Shown here: piece by piece, positions 7,424 to 15,906 of the stretch
Numbering within the stretch: position 1 is the stretch's first letter
Layout: each line of letters begins with the position of its first letter
From: Clostridia bacterium
GTDB lineage: Bacteria > Bacillota > Peptococcia > DRI-13 > SM3-B62
NCBI GenBank assembly: GCA_018432615.1
Contig: JAHDSQ010000014.1
Span: 1 to 64,000 of the forward strand
DNA length: 64,000 nucleotides
Direction: 5' to 3'
Made by a program: the position numbers and the translations under genes
The notes under the pieces: model-generated
Seen by the model: only the letters and a program-made list of their open reading frames with translations
Database searches by the model: none
What the model was told of the DNA's origin: nothing

Positions 7424-8401
7424 ATGGTTGAGAAGATAAACCTGCAAAAAGACTGGGAAATTGAGACCCAGGAGATATGTGATAAGATCAAGCAGATTGT
7501 TTATGGATTTTTAAAAAAAGACGGGGTAGTTGTGGGCTTAAGCGGAGGGATCGATTCTTCCGTGACAGCGGCTTTGTGCGTGCGGGCTTTGGGAAAGGAA
7601 AAGGTACTGGGAGTCTTATTGCCGGAAAAGGAATCTAGCCAGGAAAGCGTTCCTTGTGCAAAAATGATTGCTCAGAAGCTGGGAATTGAATATGTCGAAA
7701 GGGATATCACCGGGATGGCTGAAGCCTTTGGTGTATATCAGAAGATTGAAGAAATCATCAGGAAATACTACCCGGAGTATGATAAAAGCCTGCGGTACAA
7801 GATTTCTTTACCCAACAATTTATTGGATAAGCAGGTTTTGAACCTTTACTCTTTATCTGTAGAGAATGAAAAAGGTGAAGAGGTATTCAGAAAGACATTG
7901 TCGTTTTACGATTATCGGGCTTTTCAGGCTGCTTTGAGTGTGAAACTAAGACTGCGTATGATCAACCTTTACTATTATGCGGAACAGCACAACAGGGCGG
8001 TTGCCGGAACAACGAATAGGTCGGAGTTTGAATTGGGCAATTTTTGCAAACATGGCGACGGAGGGATTGACTTTGAAGTGATTTCACATTTATACAAGAC
8101 CCAGGTCTATAAGCTGGCCGAATATTTAGATATTCCAATAGAAATACAGAAGAGGCCGCCTTCGCCGGATACGTGTAGTGCTTATGTCACCGATGAAGAA
8201 TTCTTCTTTTCGCTTCCTTTTAGTATTTTGGATCTGCTGTTGTCGACTCACTCAAAGGGGTACTCGGCGACTGAAGCGGCAGAGGTGCTGGGTCTTGAGG
8301 AACAACAGGTTGCAGCGGTGTTTAGGAATTTCCAAAACAAACAAAACAATACTAAGCATTTGAAAGTACTGCCGCCGATGTGCGGAACGATGGAGCCCTA
8401 A
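7424..8401 (+). CDS. NAD synthetase-like amidating ATP-pyrophosphatase (NadE paralogue)
   Basis: 325 residues of the NadE synthetase fold with the PP-loop VVVGLSGGIDSSVTAA (near 35-50) and the conserved GTTNRSEFELGNF and YKTQVYKLA segments. No glutaminase domain is present. The conserved NadE loop that normally reads PSAxLWxGQTDE is replaced by PSPDTCSAYVTDEE, and there is an insertion near residues 110-160. A full glutamine-dependent NAD synthase is encoded at 21823, so this copy is probably not for NAD supply. It may activate a carboxylate by adenylation and form an amide in the pathway. It could still be an ammonia-dependent NadE. Confidence 0.72.
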   Translation: MVEKINLQKDWEIETQEICDKIKQIVYGFLKKDGVVVGLSGGIDSSVTAALCVRALGKEKVLGVLLPEKESSQESVPCAKMIAQKLGIEYVERDITGMAEAFGVYQKIEEIIRKYYPEYDKSLRYKISLPNNLLDKQVLNLYSLSVENEKGEEVFRKTLSFYDYRAFQAALSVKLRLRMINLYYYAEQHNRAVAGTTNRSEFELGNFCKHGDGGIDFEVISHLYKTQVYKLAEYLDIPIEIQKRPPSPDTCSAYVTDEEFFFSLPFSILDLLLSTHSKGYSATEAAEVLGLEEQQVAAVFRNFQNKQNNTKHLKVLPPMCGTMEP

Positions 8402-8424
8402 AAATAACCTTTTTGGAGGAAAAA

Positions 8425-9450
8425 ATGGTTAAGAGAAATGTTTGCCAAAAATGTTTACTACCGCAAGAGTTTCCGGGGATAACTTTTTCTGCGGAAGGAG
8501 TTTGCAATTACTGTGAGGAGTATCAAAAGGAAGCAGTACAGGAAGACTTCGGCAGCTATGAGAAGCAGTTCTTAGAGTTTTGTGCTTCCCACAAAACAAA
8601 CAGTGAATATGACTGTTTACTGGCTTACAGCGGAGGCAAGGATAGCACATACACGCTGTATCTCTTAAGGGAGAAATATGGTTTAAATGTACTGGCTTAT
8701 ACTTTTGATAATGGTTTCATATCAGATGCGGCCAAGGTCAATATTAAAACAGTGACGGAGAATCTTGATACGGACAGCATCATCTTCTCGCCGCGAATTG
8801 AGCTTCTAAAGGCGATGTTCAAAAATGCTGCGTTGAATGATAAGGTCTATTCCCAGGCGGCTTTGATGAGGGCATCGGCTATTTGTACGACCTGCATAAA
8901 TTTCATTCGCTATAACTCCTTAAAGTTGGCCGTTGAGAAAAGGATCCCGCTCTTGATTTTCGGTTGGGCTCCCGGGCAGGTGGATGCCCGTTCGATAATC
9001 TTAAAGCCCCAGCCTGCATTTATGAAGAAGTCTCAGGATGTTTTTGTAAATGCCAACAAGAATTATCTGGAGAAGTATCAGGATATCTACTTCCTAACGG
9101 CTGAGCAATACAGTGATGGACATGGTATGCCGCACTTTGTCAATCCCTTGCTTTTTAACGAGTATGATATGGGGAAAATAAAGGCGGCCATTGAAGGTCT
9201 GGGTTGGAAAAACCCCCAGGATACGGATTCTAATTCGACCAATTGCTTGTTAAATACCTTTGGCAATTATATGCATCAAAAGAAGCATGGCTATAACCCG
9301 TATGTGCAGGAGATCAGCGAGTTGGTCCGCAGCGGTATCATCACCCGGGAAGAGGGCCTGGCAAGGCTTGAAAAAAGCCTTGATCAAAATATTATTGATG
9401 AGTGTATACGAAAGCTGGGTATTGATCGTGGAGCTTTAGGAGGTAGATGA
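8425..9450 (+). CDS. PP-loop ATPase related to N-acetyl sugar amidotransferases (WbpG/PseA-like)
   Basis: 341-residue protein. The N-terminal treble-clef-like motif CQKCLLPQEFPG...GVCNYC has two CxxC pairs, and the PP-loop LLAYSGGKDSTYTLYLL lies near residue 75, followed by TFDNGF. This is the WbpG/PseA-type arrangement, in which an ATP-activated group receives ammonia, sometimes from a HisH/HisF-like partner; no such partner is nearby. The start ATG 8425 has TTGGAGGA ahead of it. Two successive ATP-pyrophosphatases next to an adenylating ligase and a carrier protein suggest amide, amidine or thioamide chemistry. The true substrate is unknown. Confidence 0.7.
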   Translation: MVKRNVCQKCLLPQEFPGITFSAEGVCNYCEEYQKEAVQEDFGSYEKQFLEFCASHKTNSEYDCLLAYSGGKDSTYTLYLLREKYGLNVLAYTFDNGFISDAAKVNIKTVTENLDTDSIIFSPRIELLKAMFKNAALNDKVYSQAALMRASAICTTCINFIRYNSLKLAVEKRIPLLIFGWAPGQVDARSIILKPQPAFMKKSQDVFVNANKNYLEKYQDIYFLTAEQYSDGHGMPHFVNPLLFNEYDMGKIKAAIEGLGWKNPQDTDSNSTNCLLNTFGNYMHQKKHGYNPYVQEISELVRSGIITREEGLARLEKSLDQNIIDECIRKLGIDRGALGGR

Positions 9451-9451
9451 C

Positions 9452-11008
9452 ATGCTGGTACAGGAGCTGTTGAAAAAAAGCGCAGAGAAATACGGCGATA
9501 AGACCTTTGCTGTTTGTGGAGAGAAACAGGTCACTTACCGGGAACTAGCTCATTATTCCGATATCTTAGCCTTAAAGCTGCGAATGTACGGTAAAGGATT
9601 AACTATGGGTGTCCTGGCGAAGAACTCTTTGGAGTACCTGATTTGTTATTTTGCGGTCATTAAAAGTGGTAACATTTTTGTGGCAATCAATCCATTAAAC
9701 AGAAAGAATGATTTGCAGAAAATAATGACAGATGCGGGGATAAGGGTTTTGTTCGCCGGAAACCAGCAGCTAAAGACAGTTTTGGAGATGGAAGAGGGGT
9801 TTCTACAAAAAATAGAATTGTATAGTCTTGACAACCCGGAGGAAGAAATCGCAGAAAAGGACGGACTGAGGGTTAAGAGTTTTCGGCAGGAGACGTACGT
9901 TGGTAATGTAGATGAAAGTGACAAAGAGATGTTTTATATGCAAGAAGATAATGAAATTGCGCAAATAATCTATACCTCAGGGACGAAAGGTTTTCCTAAT
10001 GGGGTATGCCTGACCCATCAAAATCTCATTGCCAATATGGAGCAGATTAAAGACAGGATAGATATCACGGAGCAGGACAATATGCTGGTTATCTTAGCCT
10101 TTTACTATTCCTATGGGAATTCCTTGATTTTAAGCCATTTGGCCAGTGGCGCAAAGTTGACCATCAATAACAACTCACAGTTGCCGGTATTTATCCTCAA
10201 GGATCTTACGGAGAAGAAATGCACCAGTATTGCCGGAGTCGCCACGAATTTCATTATGATGTTAAAAAGGTCTAAGTTTAAGGAGATGAAGCTGCCTCAT
10301 TTGAGGTATCTTACCTTTGCCGGAGAGCCGGTTGCCGACTGGGTCATTACTGAGCTTGCGTCAATGGGGTTGGATATTTATGTTATGTATGGACAGACTG
10401 AGGCAACAGCAAGAATATCGATCCTTAAGCCAAAGGAGTTGGCCGAAAAGCCAAGTTCGGTAGGCAGGCCGATCAAAGGTGTGGATTTGAAAATAATAGA
10501 TGCTGAGGGAAATGTTTTGCCGCCGGGTGAGTATGGTCAGGTGATAGTGTCCGGGCCTAATGTTATGAAGGGGTACTGGAATGACCCGGAATCGACGGCC
10601 GGCAAGATCAAAGATTCCTACTTGTATACGGGTGATTTTGGCATGCTTGATGAGGATGGTTACCTGTACATTTCCGGCAGAATGGATGAGATGATCAAGA
10701 TAGGAGGGGAAAGGGTTTTTCCTATTGAGATCGAAAAGACGCTTTTGGCACATGAACTGGTTGACGAGGCAGGGGTGCTGGGGGTCAAAGAGGTAAGTGA
10801 TGGGGAATCCTTCAGTGATTACATGGGTCAGACGATATATGCTTTTGTTGTTCCCAAAGAGGGATTGACGAAAAACGAGCTGTTTGTATTCTGCAAGGAG
10901 AATCTGCCGCCTCATAAGGTGCCGGGAAGGATAGTCTTTGTGGAGAATCTGCCCCGAACCAATACCGGTAAACTGAAAAGAAGGGAAATGATTAAATTTG
11001 TGCAGTAA
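9452..11008 (+). CDS. Acyl-AMP ligase (ANL superfamily), probable carrier-protein loading enzyme
   Basis: 518-residue adenylate-forming enzyme with the ordered family motifs: IYTSGTKGFPNGV (near 173), YGQTEAT (near 311), YTGDFG (near 392), a GRMDEMIKIGGERVFP hinge and the terminal NTGKLKR containing the catalytic Lys. It would activate a carboxylic acid with ATP and pass it to CoA or to the free acyl carrier protein three genes downstream. It starts one base after the stop of the previous gene region with an AGGAGGTAG site, so it is in the same operon. Substrate choice cannot be read reliably. Confidence 0.88.
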   Translation: MLVQELLKKSAEKYGDKTFAVCGEKQVTYRELAHYSDILALKLRMYGKGLTMGVLAKNSLEYLICYFAVIKSGNIFVAINPLNRKNDLQKIMTDAGIRVLFAGNQQLKTVLEMEEGFLQKIELYSLDNPEEEIAEKDGLRVKSFRQETYVGNVDESDKEMFYMQEDNEIAQIIYTSGTKGFPNGVCLTHQNLIANMEQIKDRIDITEQDNMLVILAFYYSYGNSLILSHLASGAKLTINNNSQLPVFILKDLTEKKCTSIAGVATNFIMMLKRSKFKEMKLPHLRYLTFAGEPVADWVITELASMGLDIYVMYGQTEATARISILKPKELAEKPSSVGRPIKGVDLKIIDAEGNVLPPGEYGQVIVSGPNVMKGYWNDPESTAGKIKDSYLYTGDFGMLDEDGYLYISGRMDEMIKIGGERVFPIEIEKTLLAHELVDEAGVLGVKEVSDGESFSDYMGQTIYAFVVPKEGLTKNELFVFCKENLPPHKVPGRIVFVENLPRTNTGKLKRREMIKFVQ

Positions 11009-11023
11009 GGGGGCGTCCGGAGG

Positions 11024-12010
11024 ATGATTACGATTAGAGCTGTGCGCCCGGAAGATCTGGTGCAATGGAGCCGGCTGTGGCAAGAGTACTGGGAAGACAA
11101 CAAATATGTGATAAGAAGCCATGATGTCGCCTATTACGAGTATCGCTGCTTTAATAATAAATACACCGATGCCTTTTGCTGTCTTGATGAAAATGGCAAT
11201 ACGATAGGTTTTTGCGGTATTGGCAAGAGAGAACTAATTCGCCATGGAAGACGTTCGTTGGCAGCCGAATTTACAGACTTTATTTTTGACCCGCGCTACA
11301 GAATGCGGGGGCATGTGAAAGAGTTTGCGCGGCGTTTGTTCAGCGGAGCATTGGCAAGGTTTGACTGGTGTGTGTTTTACCCCGTCAACCGGGAGTCCTT
11401 TATCACTTGGCGCTTTATGTTCAAATTCGACCGGATGTATGAGATTAACAAGTGGGCATTACTCTTGGAATATGAGGAGAGAGACGTTCAAGAAATCGGG
11501 TATGAATGTGTTGAACAGGTGTCGCTTAATGCACCGTGTATCAGAAAAAACAGTGCCTATTTGCAATGGCGGTATTTTAAACATCCTTCTTGCTACAAGC
11601 TTGTGGGACTGCAAAGAGGCGGCAGGACAGCAGGATATTTTACTTATCTTGAGGTTGAAATAGACGGTATTTCCGGGGTGGAAATAGGGGGGATATATTA
11701 TGAGGACATTGCAAAGACAGGGTATAAAGGGATGGAGATGTGTCTGGATAGTATAGTGGCATTTATTAAAAGCCGGGGTAGCAAGTTTATGATATTACAG
11801 GCACTAAAAGGTTGCGGCTGGGACCGGTATTTGGCTAATTGGGAACGCAGTAAAAAAACATTTGAAAAAAAATATGCGTTGCTGCTTAACATGAGGAATT
11901 TCAACCGGGGATTGAAGCCGAAAAAAGAAGTGGCACCTGATGCCTTTGCGCTTTTAGGTGAGGAGTTGGATGCTCCGCGCGAGGTTTCATTTGTCACCAA
12001 GATACTATAA
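11024..12010 (+). CDS. GNAT-family acyltransferase-like protein
   Basis: 328 residues. The N-terminal segment IRAVRPEDLVQWSRLW opens like a GNAT fold. A GFCGIGKRELIR beta4-like strand and an EFTDFIFDPRYRMRG acyl-CoA binding-like turn follow. The remainder resembles a second, weaker GNAT half, as in FemX/MSMEG-type double-GNAT proteins. In the cluster it could transfer an acyl group from CoA or ACP to an amine. It sits 15 bases after the ligase with CGGAGG ahead of its ATG. Assignment to family is moderate and substrate is unknown. Confidence 0.6.
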   Translation: MITIRAVRPEDLVQWSRLWQEYWEDNKYVIRSHDVAYYEYRCFNNKYTDAFCCLDENGNTIGFCGIGKRELIRHGRRSLAAEFTDFIFDPRYRMRGHVKEFARRLFSGALARFDWCVFYPVNRESFITWRFMFKFDRMYEINKWALLLEYEERDVQEIGYECVEQVSLNAPCIRKNSAYLQWRYFKHPSCYKLVGLQRGGRTAGYFTYLEVEIDGISGVEIGGIYYEDIAKTGYKGMEMCLDSIVAFIKSRGSKFMILQALKGCGWDRYLANWERSKKTFEKKYALLLNMRNFNRGLKPKKEVAPDAFALLGEELDAPREVSFVTKIL

Positions 12011-12032
12011 TGGCAAAGGGGTAAGGAGATTG

Positions 12033-12290
12033 ATGATGAAACAAAAAAATGTCAGAGAAGAATTAAAAGATTTTATTAAAGAAAGGTTTTTGGCGGGGAG
12101 CACAGGTGAGAACCTGGACTATGATTCTAAGCTGCTGGATGAACAAATTATTGACTCTTCCGGGGTGCTGGTTTTGATTATGCATATTGAGAAGGCATAC
12201 AACATCACAATTGATGATGCCGAACTCATACCGGAGAATTTTAACTCAATATCCTACCTGGCAGGATTAATTGAAAAGAAGGTAAGCTAA
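12033..12290 (+). CDS. Free-standing acyl/peptidyl carrier protein
   Basis: 85-residue acidic helical protein with the phosphopantetheine attachment motif IIDSSGVLVL; Ser42 follows the conserved Asp. It is preceded by GTAAGGAG and lies between the GNAT and a dehydrogenase-like gene. A dedicated discrete carrier protein, separate from the fatty-acid acpP (which normally sits with fabF/plsX), is strong evidence for a secondary-metabolite assembly path. The likely loader is the ligase at 9452 and likely clients are the two aberrant dehydrogenases and the KASIII-like enzyme. Confidence 0.88.
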   Translation: MMKQKNVREELKDFIKERFLAGSTGENLDYDSKLLDEQIIDSSGVLVLIMHIEKAYNITIDDAELIPENFNSISYLAGLIEKKVS

Positions 12291-12320
12291 ACACCTCGGG
12301 GTCCCACAGGAAGGAGTGAA

Positions 12321-13454
12321 ATGATGTCTCAGAATGAAGGCTGTGCCAAGAGGGAGGAAATCAAGGCTTTTATTGAGGAAAAGATTAAACCCTTTGAAAA
12401 AAAACCGCACAATTTTGCTGAAAGCTGGCCGTTGTTCGGTGAGCAAAATCTATTCGGGCTTTTGTCAAGGGCCTGCAGAAATCAAGAACCGGCTCTGTTT
12501 GAGGAACATTTGGTTTTAATTGAGGAATTATCCAAGGTGTCGATCAGCGGGTTATTGATCAGTTTCCTCAGTCAGGGTTGGATTATCGAATGCATTGAGA
12601 GGCTGGCTACCAATGAATACCATCGACAGGCCTTGCAGGAATGCAAAAAGGGCAAGAAGATAGGGGCCTTTTGCCTGACTGAGGCCGATTACGGGTCGAG
12701 CTACAGTAATCTATCGACCTATGCGGTTGAAGAAGATGGTAAGTGGAGGATAGAGGGAGAGAAGGTTTATATAACCAATTCTGCCTTGGCTGATTACTTC
12801 ATTGTGGTGGCTAATACCTCGGATGAAGGCAAGCAGAAGATATCCTTGTTTCTGCTGGACAAGGAAACGGCGGATATCAGCATTGAGGAAAGAATTGGGT
12901 TTATGGGGAATGTTAATTCAGGGATTTCCAAGATTAAGATTTCTTGTCAGGGGCTTGATGAAAAGCACCTGCTCGGCAAGCAAGGTACAGGGTTTTTCCT
13001 TTTGCCGAAGTGTTTGGGCTTTGAAAGAATGGATATTTCCCTGTGCTCGTTATACATTGCTAAAGAAGGGTTGCAACGTACTCTGGCCTTTTTGGGCAAG
13101 AGGAAGAACCAAGAGGAAAAGCTCCTTGATTATCAAGTCATCAGACATAAGATCGTCGATATGTCTGCCAGGTTGGAGTTGGTCAGGACGTATATCTTAA
13201 GCACGGCGGAGAAGCTGTTGGCAAACGAGGAGTGCTCAAGAGAGGTTATCCTTTGTAAGATATTGGCTACCGAAGCGGCCCGAGACATACTTTTACAATC
13301 GATGCAACTGACGGGGGCCTACGGTTTCACGAAGGAAAGCGGCATGATTACGATGTTCAACGATATTGCGCCGTTGACTGTCGGAGGCGGGGCGAATGAT
13401 GCGCTGCGCAATGCTTTATTTGGATTGGCGAGGAGTATGATCAACAGAAAGTAA
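12321..13454 (+). CDS. Divergent acyl-CoA/acyl-ACP dehydrogenase-like flavoprotein
   Basis: 377 residues with the acyl-CoA dehydrogenase order of domains. The N-terminal helical part is unusually divergent; the middle part has FCLTEADYGSS and an ITNSALADYFIVVAN flavin region; the C-terminal part has TGAYGFTKESG. The catalytic Glu motif is replaced by VGGGAND. This is the second such protein in the cluster, and its position immediately after the carrier protein favours an ACP-bound substrate, as in PltE/RedW-type oxidation or FkbI-type enzymes. Electrons could pass to the EtfBA pair downstream. AAGGAG precedes the ATG pair at 12321. Confidence 0.78.
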   Translation: MMSQNEGCAKREEIKAFIEEKIKPFEKKPHNFAESWPLFGEQNLFGLLSRACRNQEPALFEEHLVLIEELSKVSISGLLISFLSQGWIIECIERLATNEYHRQALQECKKGKKIGAFCLTEADYGSSYSNLSTYAVEEDGKWRIEGEKVYITNSALADYFIVVANTSDEGKQKISLFLLDKETADISIEERIGFMGNVNSGISKIKISCQGLDEKHLLGKQGTGFFLLPKCLGFERMDISLCSLYIAKEGLQRTLAFLGKRKNQEEKLLDYQVIRHKIVDMSARLELVRTYILSTAEKLLANEECSREVILCKILATEAARDILLQSMQLTGAYGFTKESGMITMFNDIAPLTVGGGANDALRNALFGLARSMINRK

Positions 13455-13488
13455 AGCAAGTATCCTATGAGATATGAAGGTGATTAGA

Positions 13489-14784
13489 GTGAAGGATATA
13501 CAAAGTAAATACAAGGTGGATTTTGATATTGCGACCAACTTTGATAAGGACTTTACAGATGAGATTGCTGAATATGGTGATTTTAAGTGGGTATACGGGA
13601 AGTTGAACCATGATGTGGTCGGAGGAGGCAGGCCTTCAATCAGGCTGCCGATTATCTCCTGGGAAGAGTTGGGGGATTATGTGGCATACTGCCATGAACG
13701 GGGCATTAAGTTCAATTATCTTCTCAATGCCTTGTGCCTGGGGGGAATGGAACTTCAGAAATCCTTTCATGAAGAGGTTATTGAACTACTAAAGAAGCTG
13801 ACTGAGATAAAGGTTGATGGTGTTACCGTGGCTTCTCCCTACTTGTGTGAAATTATTAAGGAACAGTTTCCGCATTTTTATGTCTCCGTGTCTGTTTACA
13901 ATAAGGTGCAGAGCATACCACCGCTAAAGTATTGGCGCGATATCGGGGCGGATGAGATTACGCTGTTTCATACAGCCAACCGGGACTTTAATTTATTGAG
14001 AAGGATGCTCAGTTACGCCAAAGAGATTGGCTTGGTGATACGGCTGATTGCCAATAACAGTTGTCTTCACGAATGTCCTTTTCATGCCAATCATGCGGTT
14101 ACTCACGCTCATGGCTCCAAAGACGATGAGCAGACGAGGGTGTTTCATATCGACTACCAGGTTTTAAACTGCAATCTTTTTAAGATTAAGAATCCGTATC
14201 GTATTATGGCTTCCGAATGGATCAGGCCGGAAGACATTCATTATTATGAAGAATTATGCGAGGAAATAGGGTATGAGGATTTGACGATCAAGCTGACGGA
14301 ACGCGGCAGGACAAGTGAATGGCTGTTGAGAACCGCCAAGGCTTATCACAACAGATCGTATCAAGGGAATCTGCTCGATATTATCAATTATGTCGGCAAG
14401 GGAGATTTTTACGGCAAACTGCATGATGAAAAATACTGGGACAAGGTAGAGCAGGAAGGTTACAACAAGGAAATGGTCAAGAATTACCGGGAATCGGTTT
14501 TCTACAAGTTGCCTTATGTGGATAATACCAAGCTGGATGGGTTCTTAAAGTTCTTTATCACTAATTATCAGTGCGATCATAAAATCTGTGACGACAGTGA
14601 TTATGACGTAGAAACAGCAACAAAAGATAATGTCAAGGGAGAAGTATGTTCGTACTGTAGGAATTGGGCTAAAAAGGCTATAACGATTGACCCGGAAGAA
14701 AGGCGTCAAATTATTGCTAAGGCCCAGGAAACGCTGGACAATATCAATTCCAGCAGAATATTTTACCGGGAAGAAAGGGGCTAA
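13489..14784 (+). CDS. U32 'peptidase'-family Fe-S protein (UbiU/TrhP/RlhA-like)
   Basis: About 431 residues of the U32 family: a TIM-barrel N-terminal part with SVSVYNKV and the family Cys motif NNSCLHECPFHANH, plus a further Cys in LNCNLFKIKNPY. Additional Cys pairs near the C-terminus (CDHKIC, CSYC) are family-atypical. Biochemically characterised U32 members (UbiU/UbiV, TrhP, RlhA) are oxygen-independent hydroxylation factors with a [4Fe-4S] cluster, and TrhP/RlhA/UbiUV chemistry depends on prephenate. In a cluster that also makes and uses prephenate this is suggestive of anaerobic hydroxylation. GTG 13489 is preferred for its GAAGGTGAT site; ATG 13474 is the alternative. Confidence 0.75.
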   Translation: MKDIQSKYKVDFDIATNFDKDFTDEIAEYGDFKWVYGKLNHDVVGGGRPSIRLPIISWEELGDYVAYCHERGIKFNYLLNALCLGGMELQKSFHEEVIELLKKLTEIKVDGVTVASPYLCEIIKEQFPHFYVSVSVYNKVQSIPPLKYWRDIGADEITLFHTANRDFNLLRRMLSYAKEIGLVIRLIANNSCLHECPFHANHAVTHAHGSKDDEQTRVFHIDYQVLNCNLFKIKNPYRIMASEWIRPEDIHYYEELCEEIGYEDLTIKLTERGRTSEWLLRTAKAYHNRSYQGNLLDIINYVGKGDFYGKLHDEKYWDKVEQEGYNKEMVKNYRESVFYKLPYVDNTKLDGFLKFFITNYQCDHKICDDSDYDVETATKDNVKGEVCSYCRNWAKKAITIDPEERRQIIAKAQETLDNINSSRIFYREERG

Positions 14785-14788
14785 AAGG

Positions 14789-15763
14789 ATGAGACTCTCC
14801 GGGATAAAAAGGATAGGGATAACTTACAGCGATTACTATTTGCCGGCAAGGTTTATGGGTATTGAGGAGTATTTCAGCAGTATTAAAAACTTCACACTCC
14901 CCGCAGGATATGAGGATATAGCCGCTTATTGCGATAACTATTATAAACAGAGGAAGATCAAGGGTATTTACATTGAAGAGGAAAAGAAGGAGATTGAGGT
15001 ATTTGTAGGCTTGATGAACCGGTTTTTCTTAGAAACAGATGTCAAGCCGGAGGATATCGATATTCTCATTTACACCAAGGGTGTTCCTATGCACTCCACC
15101 GATGTCAATGTGCCTTTTTATATCCAAAAGGAGTTCGGGTTAGACAACGTGATCACTTTTAATGTTGATCAGACCTGCGGTGCTTCCTTGATGTCTCTGC
15201 ATATCATTGAGAGGATGATCCAAACCGGAAGGTATAGATCAGGGCTAGTTCTGTCTTCCAGCATTGTACAGGACATGGAAAAGCGCAATGTTCAGCTGAC
15301 CTTGCTTAGTGACGGTCTGGGGTTAATGTACATAGATTCAGATCCCCGCAGATTTTTGATACAGGATTTCTTGGCCAAGACCACCGGAAGTCGTAGTTTT
15401 ACTATGGAAAGCTTCACAAAAAGAGAGAATTACAGGGAACTGGTAAAATACCTGCAAAACGGTGCCGATACGATGAAGGAGCTTTTGGCAAGAAACAACT
15501 TAAGCTTTGAGGACATAAAACTAATTTCACCCCAGAACACCACTTACGGGGGTTGGGAAATTTATGCCAACCTACTGGATATCAGCATGGATAAGATCTT
15601 CCTGGATAACATACCGAGAGGTGCTCATGCAGGGGATGTTGATATAACAAGAAACCTAACGGATATTTACAGAGAGAGGCTCTTAAAAAGAAATGAGCAG
15701 ATGATATCCTACGGGTTAGGATGGGGTACCAGTTGGAATGCCGCATTGCTTAAAATGATGTAA
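14789..15763 (+). CDS. KASIII / FabH-like thiolase-fold enzyme with altered catalytic triad
   Basis: 324-residue thiolase-fold protein. The nucleophile is Cys130 in VDQTCGASLMSL. Where FabH has PHQxN, this protein reads SPQNTT (247-252), so the catalytic His is absent. Where FabH has the second-site Asn (GNxxAAS) there is PRGAHAGDVD with His280. It is therefore unlikely to be a standard decarboxylating condensing enzyme; acyl transfer (CerJ/DpsC-like ester formation) or non-decarboxylative condensation is more likely. The ATG at 14789, four bases after the U32 stop, has GAAAGGGG ahead. The carrier protein is the expected donor or acceptor. Confidence 0.78.
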   Translation: MRLSGIKRIGITYSDYYLPARFMGIEEYFSSIKNFTLPAGYEDIAAYCDNYYKQRKIKGIYIEEEKKEIEVFVGLMNRFFLETDVKPEDIDILIYTKGVPMHSTDVNVPFYIQKEFGLDNVITFNVDQTCGASLMSLHIIERMIQTGRYRSGLVLSSSIVQDMEKRNVQLTLLSDGLGLMYIDSDPRRFLIQDFLAKTTGSRSFTMESFTKRENYRELVKYLQNGADTMKELLARNNLSFEDIKLISPQNTTYGGWEIYANLLDISMDKIFLDNIPRGAHAGDVDITRNLTDIYRERLLKRNEQMISYGLGWGTSWNAALLKMM

Positions 15764-15765
15764 TT

Positions 15766-15885
15766 TTGTCCTGGAGCAAACCGCCACTAAGTAATTGGGT
15801 AGAAAGCAGGGATAAGTGGCGGTAAGCTCTGGGACAAGTTCAATTAAACTTCGGATGGAGCGCGAGGTTCCATCTGAAGAAGTTT
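15766..15885 (+). ncRNA. Putative structured intergenic RNA between the two halves of the cluster
   Basis: The 143-base gap contains two hairpins. In the first, an outer 12-pair stem (15766-15777 with 15826-15837, two G-T pairs) encloses, after small AAA/TAA internal loops, a perfect 8-pair stem CCGCCACT/AGTGGCGG (15781-15788, 15815-15822). In the second, AAACTTC-GATGGA pairs with TCCATC-GAAG-AGTTT (15846-15885). Neither is followed by a T-run. This could be a riboswitch-like switch, an mRNA stabiliser or a processing site that sets the level of the downstream half of the cluster. No known class was recognised. Confidence 0.45.
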
Positions 15886-15906
15886 CCTAATTGTGAGGTG
15901 GAAAGC

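Noticed and set aside
10361-11122. 253-residue ORF on the minus strand
   Set aside because: Antisense to the acyl-AMP ligase, which has all family motifs; composition of the minus-strand frame is unlike a protein and no ribosome site is present.
12033-12290. Housekeeping AcpP or D-alanyl carrier protein
   Set aside because: No fab, plsX or dlt genes adjacent; position is inside the cluster between an acyltransferase and a dehydrogenase-like gene.
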